From Paulownia fortunei (lineage: Eukaryota; Streptophyta; Magnoliopsida; Lamiales; Paulowniaceae), in the NCBI GenBank assembly GCA_019321725.1, contig CM033118.1, positions 10,070,071 through 10,134,070 of the forward strand: a stretch of DNA of 64,000 nt. The letters run 5' to 3'. The position numbers and the translations under genes are program-made. The notes below the pieces were generated by a model. That model saw only the letters and a list, made by a program, of their open reading frames with translations. It ran no database searches and was not told where the DNA came from. Positions 36,401 through 48,400 of the stretch are shown one piece after another; the first letter of the stretch is position 1, and each line of letters starts with the position of its first letter.

Positions 36401-39400
36401 TAATTCATTAACACGATGACAACATTAAGATTCTGCCAGAATAAGCAAGAAAAGCTCAATAAGAAATGAAGGAAACAGTTCTTACATGATTGCAAACAAT
36501 GTGCAGCCTAATGACCAGATATCAGATCTCTCATCTATATCTGCATGGCTTGGGCAATCCCATAATTCAGGAGCTCGGAAAGGGGCAGAACAGTGCTCAG
36601 ATGCCCATTCCTACAGAAAGAACATCCAGAAATCAAACGAAAAAAATTCCCAGATAATGCAACACAAGCACCAAATTAAAGTTAAACGGGCTGCTAAAGC
36701 TTTCATAATGAAGCAACAATAGAGATGTGGATGTGGCTAGCACTAACAGAAACTAAAAAGAGATAATTGGGACTGAGACCAGGGTGAACATATCAAGCAG
36801 TGAACCACATTCCAGTTGGGTGAAGTTCAAAAGCTTGTTTTTGCAGGAAAACAGTTTCATTTAAGGGAACTGCGCAAACTGGCCAATTCAGCCTGACTAG
36901 AACCAGACAGAACAAGATTAAGTGCATTGAGAAGCATCCCAACTTCTCTTGCTATTGGCTGCTAAATCATTCCTTAGCTTTTGGAATTGTCTATTCTCTC
37001 TGGGCAGGATCAAGTCCAGTGAGAATCATGCCCAACTCCTCCAGCTATTGGCTGCAAAAGCATTACGTAACTTTTGGAATTGCCTACTCTATTCTCTTGC
37101 TTCATTTCACATTTCAAACCTTCCCTGTTTCTTATTTACATTATTAATTGGACATAAAGCCTAAGTTTATCTTGCTATCTGATACAACTCTTTAATAAAG
37201 AATATTATTCATTATTTTTACAAATTCCTATGTTTAGATAATAGATTTGTAAATGCAGAAATAAGCTTATTCTATGTATGTGAATATTTAAATAAAAAAA
37301 TTATTTACAATAAACAAATGATTGTTCATTAGGATGTCAGGTTCAGGATGATAGTAGACCCAGCAGTTGAAGCTTGGGTTCACGATTCAATGAATATTTG
37401 AGCTTTCAAATATTGCGATTGACACATCATCAATAGCAGAAAGCCATGATAACTTTAGAAATAAAAAAGAACCTGCAGTTGTAATGCTTCTGAACGGGTT
37501 CGAATTTGCTTTCTTGCAGGACGAGCACTTCCAAAGTCCATCAATATTGCCAAAGGTGACTCTCCTTTCCTGTATGTCACAAGGACATTGCCAGGTTTGA
37601 CATCATTATGTGCATACGGAGGATCAAAACTGTGCATGTGTTTAAGTCCTGCACAAAGCTGCAGATGAGAAGTCTTTTTCAGTAAGTTGTTTCCTCATCC
37701 TTTAAAGCAAATGGATCTATAAACAGATATGTCACCTCAGACAAAACAGCTTAACATCTTCACTTCCAAACATTTCAAAAAAGTAGTATTTAACTTAATT
37801 GGCAGTTCATGATCCCAATGCCATATAGAAAGTTTACACGACAAAAACTGGGATATGGCACAAATGCAGGTTCCACACAGAGAAATTGATGTTATTAGTG
37901 TCAATGTGAGATAGAATACTGAAAATCATCCGCAGAAAATGTTTTAACATTTTCTGAGAAGAAAAACGAGTAGATAAGAACAAATTCAATTGTTAGTAAT
38001 TAACTTGTACGTATTATAATATCTTGAGTTGTATACAAAAAAATTCCGCAAATGTAGGAGGCAGAAATACTTTCACTATCTACCTGACGAAATATTTGAA
38101 GCACATCTGATGTAGAAAAGAACTCCTTTTTAGCTTTCATAGCCTTGGCATTGTCCAATAATGTACCATCCAAATGGACAGGAAACAACAAGTATGCTTC
38201 ATGCTTCCAGGATTGATCCTGTGTACCCTGGTCAATGAACAAGAGTTTCTTGATAAACCAATCCAGTAAGGACTAAAGAATGAAATGAAGTACAGGGAAA
38301 ACAAGTTATGGAAGGTTTAAGTAGACATGTGCAAGTGAATACAACAATGATATCCATTTACTATTTTATTCATGATCTCTTCAACTGAACTACTGATCAC
38401 ATAGAGTTGCATCACAAACCATGTCTCTGAGCAGTATTTGTATACAAAACTGCATGATGCTCCTAGGAAATCAAAGTTTTTATCACAAAATGAAATAATC
38501 TTATAGCACTTTAGGTCTTTGTATAAAAAAGTTTACCTGTAATTTTATAATAATATAGCAGTAAGAAAGTAGAGCAAAATGAGTCAAGAAAAAGTGTTAA
38601 CAGAGTGTATAACAGGATAAGGCTAGAGCAGAAGCAGTTGTATAATTTACAGTTTTGTTCTTTTATTATAGTCTACATGCTAACACTAGGTGACACAATC
38701 CTTACTGGTAAGTAAACAGCTTATTAGTTAACAGTTCAAAAATCTTAAAGTCCCAGGTCAAGCAAGATTCCCTCTCGCTATACAAATCGGTATTTACACA
38801 GAGCTGGGAACCATCATTGTCTTTTCACAAATCACCCAAAACTACCCCAAGTTAGCAGATGAAGCTGTTTCTGTCGACCATATGACACCTGAAATTCAAT
38901 ACAGGATGCACAAGTGAGTGGAAATAGTTGCAGGAAAAAGCCGAATTCATGAGGACGATCTGTACATGAATTTATGTTTTTTGCAATTATCTTACATGTC
39001 AAGAACACATTTTCTGAGCGAATCCTGTCCAACCATAAAAGGTCTTAGGCCATCTCTTTTGCTCATTTTTTCTTTAGAAAATCTAAACATGCCATATTAC
39101 TTGCACTGTTGAAAATTCAATAAAGTTATACTATGAAAACACAGAAAAAAATTGTGAACCACATAGCATCTTAGGAGTCATTTTAATTTGTTTTACGTGA
39201 TCAACTTTTATTAGTCAGTGAAACAAACTTTTCAATTAGATTTTCAAATCATTTGAATTTACTCTTGGTTTTCAGAGAAGAGAATAGGTTTATCAATTAT
39301 GCTCAGTTCAAGTTTCTAAAACGAGTCATTGACTTCAAAAGTACCAAAAAGATCACATACTGTCATATCATGTGTAAAGAAGGAACATCTGTTTTTATCA

Positions 39401-42400
39401 GCTGTATATGTCATAGTGGTAAACCATCCGACAACAACTTTCTAAGAACAACAAAATTGCAGGGAACCATTTTTCCAAGTAGATGCAAAAAGTATACGTT
39501 TAGTTCCAAAAATTTTAGCACTTCATACACAATTTCTTCATTTTCATTGCTAGGCATCAAGGTAAGCCTAGATTGGTGTTCCTACACATTTTGCAACCCA
39601 GTTAATTTAATGGTATTAAGATATGGATAATTCCACTACAGATGGAGTCATGGACAATATCCTCGCTCTAGTTATCATTTCCATATCAGCTACTGTGGAA
39701 AAAAAGAATATTTTTCTCTTATTAAATTTTGAATGATACAAGACATATTATATACAAGCAAAGGCAAGAAGAAAAGAAATGGAAACCCTAATTACAATCC
39801 CTATAAATCTGGTATAATCCCAATAAATTTGGAATTACAATAACTTTCAATAACACCCAAAAATAACTCCCCATATTCACTCATTTATAAGGTCAAACAT
39901 TCCTTAATTATATATTTTTCCACACTCCCCCTCAAGCTGGTGAGTGTATATCATACATTCACAGCTTGCCAATTATTGTTTGAAACACAGCAGTACTCAA
40001 TCCTTTAGTCAAAATATCTGCAAGTTGCCCGTTTGTGGAAATAAATGGTGTGCAAATGAGGCCGCTATTCAACTTCTCCTTGATGAAATGTCTATCTACT
40101 TCTACATGCTTTGTGCGGTCATGTTGCACAGGATTGTGTGCAATATTAATAGCCGACTTATTATCACAATAAAGTCTCATAGGCGCCTCCCATTTAATCT
40201 TTAAATCTTCAAGAATTATCTTCAGCCAAAGTAATTCACATATTCCGAGAGCCATTGATCTAAACTCAGCTTCAACACTTGATCTTGCAACAACATTCTG
40301 CTTTTTACTCCTCCATGTAACCAAGTTTCCACCTAAAAATGTGCAGTAGCCTGATGTTGATCGTCTATCAACCATCAAACCAACATAATCAGCATCAGTA
40401 TAAGCTTCAAGTGTTAAACTTGCCCCTTTTTTAAACAGAATCCCTTTCTGAGGTGTTCCCTTAAGATAGTGTAATATTCGGTACACTGCTTGAAGGTGGA
40501 CTTCCATAGGATTGTGCATGAACTGACTGACTACACTAACAGCATATGCAATATCAGGCCTTGTGTGAGATAAATAAATTAATCGACCAACTAACCTCTG
40601 ATAGTTTCCCTGATCAACGCTAGCATCTTCCTTGTTTTCTCCAAGCTTATGATTGAATTCAATTGGTGTGTCAGCAGGTTTACAAGCTAACTTTCCAGTT
40701 TCTTTCAATAAGTCAAGCACATACTTCTGTTGGGAAACAAATATTCCCTGTTTTGACCAAACAACCTCAATGCCTAAGAAGTACTTCAATTTGCCAAGTT
40801 CTTTAATTTCAAACTCTCTTGCCAAAAATTTCTTTAGGCTCTCCTTTTCTTTCTCATCATTCCCAGTTACAATTATATCATCCACATAAACAAGCAAGGT
40901 AGTTACTCCCACTCCTCTTGAACCTGAGTGTATGATGAATAAAGTGTGATCACCTTGACTTTGCTTATATCCATTATTGATCATAACCTTTGCAAATCTC
41001 CCAAACCACGCACGAGGAGATTGCTTGAGCCCATACAAAGCCTTCTTCAACTTACAAACTTTTCTGCCTTCAAAACTATTGTCAAATCCAGGAGGGATTT
41101 CCATATAAATTTTCTCTTCAAGATCACCATGGAGAAAAGCATTCTTAACATCAAACTGTTGCAAGTTCTAATCAAGATTTGTTGCTAAGGATAATAACAC
41201 TCTAACCGTATTCATTTTGGCAACTGGTGCAAATGTCTCCAAATAATCCACCCATATGTTTGTGTGTATCCCTTGGCTACAAGTCTCGCCTTATACCTTT
41301 CAATTGACCCATCTGGCTTATATTTCACGAAAAAAACCCATTTACAACCTACTGGATTCTTACCACTTGGTAACTTCACTATTTCCCATGTTCTATTCTT
41401 TTTCAATGCTTCCATCTCAAGATGCATAGCTTGTCTCCGTTTCTCATTGCTTAATGCTCGGATAAGGTTTTGGAATGGTAACAACATTCAGTTGGGTGAG
41501 AAATGCACGGTGAGAAGGTGATAATTTCTGATAGCTTAGGAAACGAGTAAGTGGATATAAAGGGTGTTTGATACATTCTCTTGTGCCTTTTCTAAGAGCA
41601 ATAGGAAGGTCAAGTTCATCATTTTCAATAGCAGTAGCAGCATTATCATGGGAAAAATCATTTGGAGAAAAATTAGTTAGAGAGATTACCTCATTCCCAG
41701 GAGTTGGTTCCAACTCTTGGACTTGCAGAGGATCAGTGACACATGCTTTCTTCCTTGAGTATACCTACAGTGGCCTAGTAGAATCATGAACATTATTTCT
41801 AGAAGATACGGAACTTGGAGAATCAAACTCAGTTAAAGGGGTTGAGTCAATCTTAGGCTGGGGGCTAGGTATAGATGATGAAAGGGATTGTAAGGTAGAA
41901 GGTAAATCAAGTGGAAACAAGTTCGAGTCCTTATCTTCCATGAATGATGTCTCCCCCTGAAGATAAGGACTAGAAAAATAACCCTCACTTTCAACAAATG
42001 TAACATCAGCAGAGACAAAAAAATTTTAGAGGGTGGATGATAACACTTGTAACCTTTCTGCGTGGAAGAATACCCAACGAAAATGCATTTAAGTGCCCGT
42101 GGATCTAGCTTTCCCCTATTTTGAGCATGAATGTGTACAAAGGAACTACAACCAAATATTATAGATTATTTGAAATAGGAAAGTGAGGGAAAAAATGAGA
42201 GAGCTCTTGCATAGGACTCTTAAACCCCAAAACCCGAGAGGGTAATCTGTTAATAAGATGAGTGGATGTTAGAACAGCTTCCCCCCAATATTGTTTTGGT
42301 ACATTTCTTTGGAATAAGAAAGCACGGGTTACAGCAAGAAGGTGACCATTTTTCCTCTCGGTAATGCCATTTTGTTGAGGAGTACTAACACAAGATGATT

Positions 42401-45400
42401 CATGGATTATTCCTTCCTTTTTGAAAAATAGGAATAGAACTTGATTAAAATAATCTTTGGCATTGTCTGATTTGAATCGTTTTATTTTCACACCAAACTG
42501 AGTGTTGATCATGTTATGAAAAGTTGGAAAAACATGGCTCACATCAGACTTTTATTTAAGGAGAAAGACCCATGACACTCGAGTACAATCATCAATGAAT
42601 GAAACAAACCATCTAGCCCCTGAAATATTAGGAACACTAGGACCCCAAATATCACTGTGAATTCGAGTAAAAGGAACTGAAACTCTTTTATGACTAGCAG
42701 GAAATGAAACGCGACGATGTTTTGCAAGTTCACAAATTTCACAATGAAAAGTTCCTACATCCAATCCTTTGAACAATGTGGGAAATAAGATTTTAAGAAT
42801 AGTAAAAGAAGGATGACCTAAGCGAAGATGGTAAAGCCGGATTTTATCTTTATTTGAGAGAGTGCTTTCAGTGAGGCATGACAAAGAGAACTTGTTCGCG
42901 ATTCTATTTTGATCACGGGGTATGTCAAGGTAGTAAAGCCCATCCTTTTCTTTAGCAAGTCCAATCGTTTTCCCTGAATCCTGATCCTGAAAAACACAAT
43001 GGGAAGGGTGAAAGACAACATTGCAATTCAAGTCTTTGGTAAGTCGAGGTATAGAGATTAAATTAGTTGAAAGTTTGGGGACATGAAGTACATTTTTCAA
43101 GATAAGTGAGAGGTTTAGATTGATTTCTCCTTGACCTGCCACTGTGATCAAAGAACCATCTGCCACAGAAATCTTTTTGTTGCTTGGACATGGTTTGTAG
43201 GAGATAAAGTTATGAGAAGAATTGGTCATGTGGTCAGTAGCTCCTGAGTCAATTACCCAGCAACCAAAAGAATTTGAATGCGAGACATTTAAAGCCTGAG
43301 AAATAGAATACTTACCTGAGAGTGCTAAGGAGGAGCAAGCACCAAGGAAGATTTCTCAAGAGATTCTAATAAAATTTTCAGCCTCCTAATATCTTCTTTG
43401 TTCCACTCCACTTGTTGCGGGGTCTCATTCTCATTGTTTGACGGATTATTATCGATAAAATTTGCTTGCCCCTGACCTTTTTCCTGTTGTCTGTTGTTAG
43501 GTTTTAAGTTTTTATTGTTGTTTGGTGGATTTAGAATGGTTTTGACTTTGATGGTTTGCGTTGCGAAAGTGTTTGTGGCTTCATAAATCTGGGGCATGAT
43601 TAATAGAAATACAGGAACAAGGACTGTTAAGAAGGCTGAAAAAGATACTTTGTTTTGGGCAACCAAAAAACATAACAGAACTCAGATCTGCAAATCTGAA
43701 AAAAAAAAAATTCAGCAATGCCCAAGGAGCCAATCCAGGCTCTGATACCATGTCGAAAAAAAGAATATTTTTCTCTTATTAAATTCTGAATAATACAAGA
43801 CATATTATATCCAAACAAAGGCAAGAAGAAAAGAAATGGAAACCCTAATTACAATCCCTATAAATCTGGTACAATCCCAATAAATTTTGGATTACAATAA
43901 CTTTCAATAACACCCAAAAATAACTCCCCATATTCACTCATTTATAAGGTCAAACATTTCTTAATTACATATTTTTCCACAGCTATCAATCGAATCCAAA
44001 CTCTCTTCAGATTTGTAACATAAAGGAGAGCAGAAGACGCAGCAAATTAATACACAGTTCGAAACTACTGCGTAGGCATTGAAGAGTATGTCTGGACTCT
44101 AAACAAAAAAATATTCTTTCAGTGAAGACCTATTCCAGGTCTGGAAGCATAATTAGAAAGGAAAAGCAGAAAAGGTGCTTTAAAGAGCACCAACTCTGAC
44201 GCAGTTTGTTGTGGCTAATTTGAATCAGGCTTGTGAATTAACACACTCAAAATTTGACACTTCACCAAACTGTTCACATTAGCAACAGAACTCTGCTATC
44301 TACTATCATGTGTTACTTACATTGATCGAATTTTTAAATCATTGGTGTCTCCACTAGATTTATAAATGAGCCTAATATGTGAACATAGCGTAATGTTGTG
44401 TAAACAATTTTAGACCAAAGATTGTGCATAAACCAGAATTTATATTTGCTGATGTAGGATAAAGCTTGACAAGGCTGTTCAGATTCTGTTCAGGGACTGC
44501 GAACATTACCCTTGAACAGTCTTCAGAACCTGGCTCTTTTAGTTACTTATGCAACGGTGAATGGTGTAACTTTGTGTGATACATGAGATTTATCGTATTG
44601 AAGTACTGAAGTCGTAGGAAAGAAAGAATAGAATAAAAAGAAAAAAAGAAACGTAAGCATCATACCTAGAACTTCATAGCATCACGCCAAGGGTTTGAAA
44701 TTGCATCACACAGTCGAAAAGAAGCTTGAAAACTATTTGAGAACTCAATGAACTGATCTATATTCACTCTAAGAAATTATGAACTGATCCATACTCAACT
44801 CAAAGAAATTATGGAGGTTACATCCATCTATCCATCTATATATCTATCTATCCATTTGGGCTCTAAAGTTATCCTACTTCAACGAGGAATAGACTTTAAT
44901 TAGGAAAAGATAAGCTAATCATACGAAGACTCAACTTATAACTTCCAGTACTATTCTAAAACTTAAAAAGAACTTTAAATTAAGGTGTTTCATCAAAAAT
45001 TATAGAAAAATCTGCAATTCATGAAATTCCTCAAGTAACCCTTAGTTGAAATTGATAAAAAAATAAATAAACAAAAATAAAATAAAAAATAAAAACCGAA
45101 GAACAAATTCCGACTGATTATCTTCCGTAGAAGTTGTATTTCCGTGTTCTAGTTCCCTTATTCTTGTTCATCTTCAATCCTTTACTTTTACACATCATTC
45201 TCCCCTGATTCAAGAAAAGTTGTCCTAGAACTTTAAAGGTGTAGATCCTTCAACTACTGTCCATAATTTGCTAAAAGATTTGGGATGCGTATACCACCAC
45301 CTCTTCCAAACGTCTCAAAAAGAACAAAAAAACAAAAAAAAAATTAAAAAAATATATATAAAAAACAAAACAAAACAAAAATAAAAAAAAAGAAAAAAAG

Positions 45401-48400
45401 GATATTGAGCTCCTTGCTTGTCTCAAGATTTTCTTTTTTCCGTTTGGGGAATGACCAAGCTTATTGTCAGATCAAATTCAGCTTGAAATATAGTGCTTTG
45501 TTGTAGCAATTCCATGCAGTTTAATTCCAATATCTTATTATTCAAAAGACAATCTTTTGCTTCAATGGGGTTAACCTCAACCACTTAATCTTTAAGATGT
45601 CTTCTTACAAATTTTTCAGTGCAACAAAAGCATCATAAACCAATGTGCACTAAAAGCACCATAAACCAAAAGATTGTGTTGTTCTTTCAAAACAATTTTT
45701 TTTTATTCACATTGCTTCTCCTCTTCAATATTGTGAATCGATTATTGCATGTTCAGCTCTTCACCATCTGTGGGATTTATAGGTTGTTCTAACAAGAATA
45801 GTCACCAAGCAAGTCATGTTCTGAAGCTTTCACGTCTTTTGGTAATATGTCAGGGCTAGTATGCTAGTTAACTGCCACTGCATGCATATCTGGAGCAACT
45901 TCGGTTGTTACACTTTCTTTTTCTTTCAGTCATGAGCATCTGCATCTAGTTCGTCAGCTTCAAAACCAACCTCAGCTCTTCTTTCAGAAGTAATACCTTC
46001 TTTTTCATCTTCCATTTCAAGAATACATTAAAATTGAAATTTCGTCTCTCAATTTCAACAATGGCTTCTGCTCTTGGCAATCTGGAACACCTTTTCATGG
46101 ATCTTGTAATCATCAGCAACCTTCATGGACTCGCTAGTTTTTGATATTTCACTCTTGGAGACTTGATTATGATGAGCCGCATGGATCTTCACTGGTTGTT
46201 GAATCTTCGGTTTATACCAATTATCCTTCCCCTTAGCCAATAAGCTTCAGCACCCAATATATACTATTATGCATCCTCCAAGCTATGTGATTCCACATCA
46301 TACTTGAAAAGAGTTTTCACATTATGTAATCTATTAATTTGCCTAAAATAGGACCGTTTCATAAGGCCTTTCTCTAAATGAATGTTGAACATTAGATCGT
46401 CAATTTTTTCTGTCTACGCTTCCACAAACAAATTATCTTGCTTCAGATTTTCATAGTATGTCATCAGATGACCATAACTATCACAATTACTTGTCATCAT
46501 ATGAAAGTAGTCTCGATTTGTACGTTGGAAACAAAATTTGTGTCACCCAATCCAAGTAATTCATCACCAATAAAGTTGTCTGAAAACATATTGTTCTCGT
46601 TCCCCAAGTACAGCACCAAACTAATGTAGGATAAACCTTCTCAAGACTGTTTGGATTCTGTTCAGGGGCTGTGAATGGTACCCTTGAACTTTAGCAAAGG
46701 TGTAGGCTTTGTAAAATATGAGGTTTATGAACCAAATAAAGAATAGTATTGTATGAAAGAAAGAATAAAGTAAGTCACACCTAGACCTCCATGGCATCAC
46801 ACCAAGGGTCTAAAAAATGAATCAGACAATCTAAGAAGGTTAGAAACTCATTCCTCAAAAACTGATCTTATCCGATTTTCAGAAATAAGAAAGCTACATA
46901 TCTTTATATAGGCTCCAAAGTTCTCCTATTTCAACTAGGAACAGAATTTCATCAATAAAAGATAAGGAAATCCTACGAAGACTCAACTTATAACTCCTAA
47001 TACTATTCTAAAGCATAAAAAGACTTTCAATGATGGTCCAAAAGAATTCCTAAAGAACCCTTTGGCTGAAATTCAGAAAAAAAAAAAACATATACAGAAG
47101 CTAATGAATAAATTCAGTGGTGATTATCTTCACTGCAGCTTTGTATATTCTTTGTTAAAACATCAATGCAATTGTTCATCTTTGATACTTTACTACTCCT
47201 AATCAACCGTGACAATGTATGGCCTTTGCTATAGTAAAGTATAATGAACAGTGTATTTCTTACAAGTTCTTTTTGACATTTAGCGCAATCCCAGATTACT
47301 TGAGGCACAAATTCTAAGGTTTAGATTTTTCATTTCATAAACTTTCCAACAATACATATAAATTTGTATATATATGCATGCACTGGTGTGTCAATAGGGT
47401 TGGGCAAAACAAAGCCGAACAGTGGCAAGCGGCCCCAGCAACAATAGGAAGTCAACTGCAGGCCATGTGTCAAAAAGCAAAGTCCCAACCATCCGTATCT
47501 ATCTATTACATGTCAATTTCAAAACATAATTGACAGGTAAATTATCCAGATAAATCTGTATTGAAATATTAAAACTCCTCTCATCCTGATTGACTTCGTG
47601 AGGACTTGATTGGTTTTCCAGAATATATTATGTAGATGTTGTTTCTGCAATCATTAGAACTTCACTCTTCAATTTTAAGTGGCTGTCCTGAGGTCACCCA
47701 TAAGCAACTATGAAAATTACAATACTAGAGCTTATTCAGAAATTTATAGTTTCTAATCACATAGTGACTTGCTAACTAGCCTTGCACTCATCTTTACTGC
47801 TTGTGAAACTATAAAGAAGAATAATACTCAACCTTAAGTCCAAGTTTTCAATTATTCTATGATAATGAACCACACATATACACAGACATTACAGCAAAAT
47901 GAGGTAGTGCGTGCAGCTTAAGCATGAAATACGACATACTTGTTCCAAGTGGGTATGAGAGAATAGAAAATAATGCTAACTACCAAACAATACAAATTGC
48001 CAAGTTCACGACATAAACTAAGTTTCATTAAATATATTTTCATTGATTGTTTTGATTTTTTTCTTCCATCTTATTATCTTTCTGTATCATAATATTCCCC
48101 TCCTGTTCTCTCTCTACTTTGTCTTTCATTCTACATGGGTCCTAGCAATCAGGCCCATCCCCTTGTTTCTTCTTTTTGCTCTCGCTTCCCTTTCTTTGTC
48201 CCTTCTTCTTCTCTTCTTTTTTTCTCCTTCCTTATGCTCTCCTGTGTTTCCTATATTACAGCTAATATCACAACCACTTGACACCAAAACTTTCATGAAT
48301 TTGTTAGACCAACATCACCTTCACCATTGTTTCCAACTGACTCATTTAATCACCGAAAATGGGCAGAGAAGAATCAATTAAGTTTGAGGAATGTACACCA

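Larger units (their letters stand above)
39694..43981 (-). mobile_element. Ty1/copia retrotransposon inserted in kinase intron 2
   Basis: Two 231-bp LTRs (39694-39924 and 43751-43981) differ at about 10 positions. The flanks are GCTAC and GCTAT, a 5-bp target duplication with one mismatch. On the minus strand the order is 5' LTR, a Met-tRNA primer-binding site, a short gag-end, integrase, reverse transcriptase, RNase H, polypurine tract and 3' LTR. The 4.3 kb length and the gag left as only about 110 codons point to loss of most of gag. It lies in the same orientation as the kinase. Confidence 0.97.

Noticed and set aside
39253..39630. Open frame of 125 residues on the plus strand
   Set aside because: It lies in kinase intron 2, antisense to the gene, and shows no family likeness.
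48043..48381. Open frame of 112 residues with a hydrophobic, Leu/Phe-rich start
   Set aside because: It lies within kinase intron 2 on the opposite strand, in T/C-rich sequence. The apparent membrane segment is a product of base composition.
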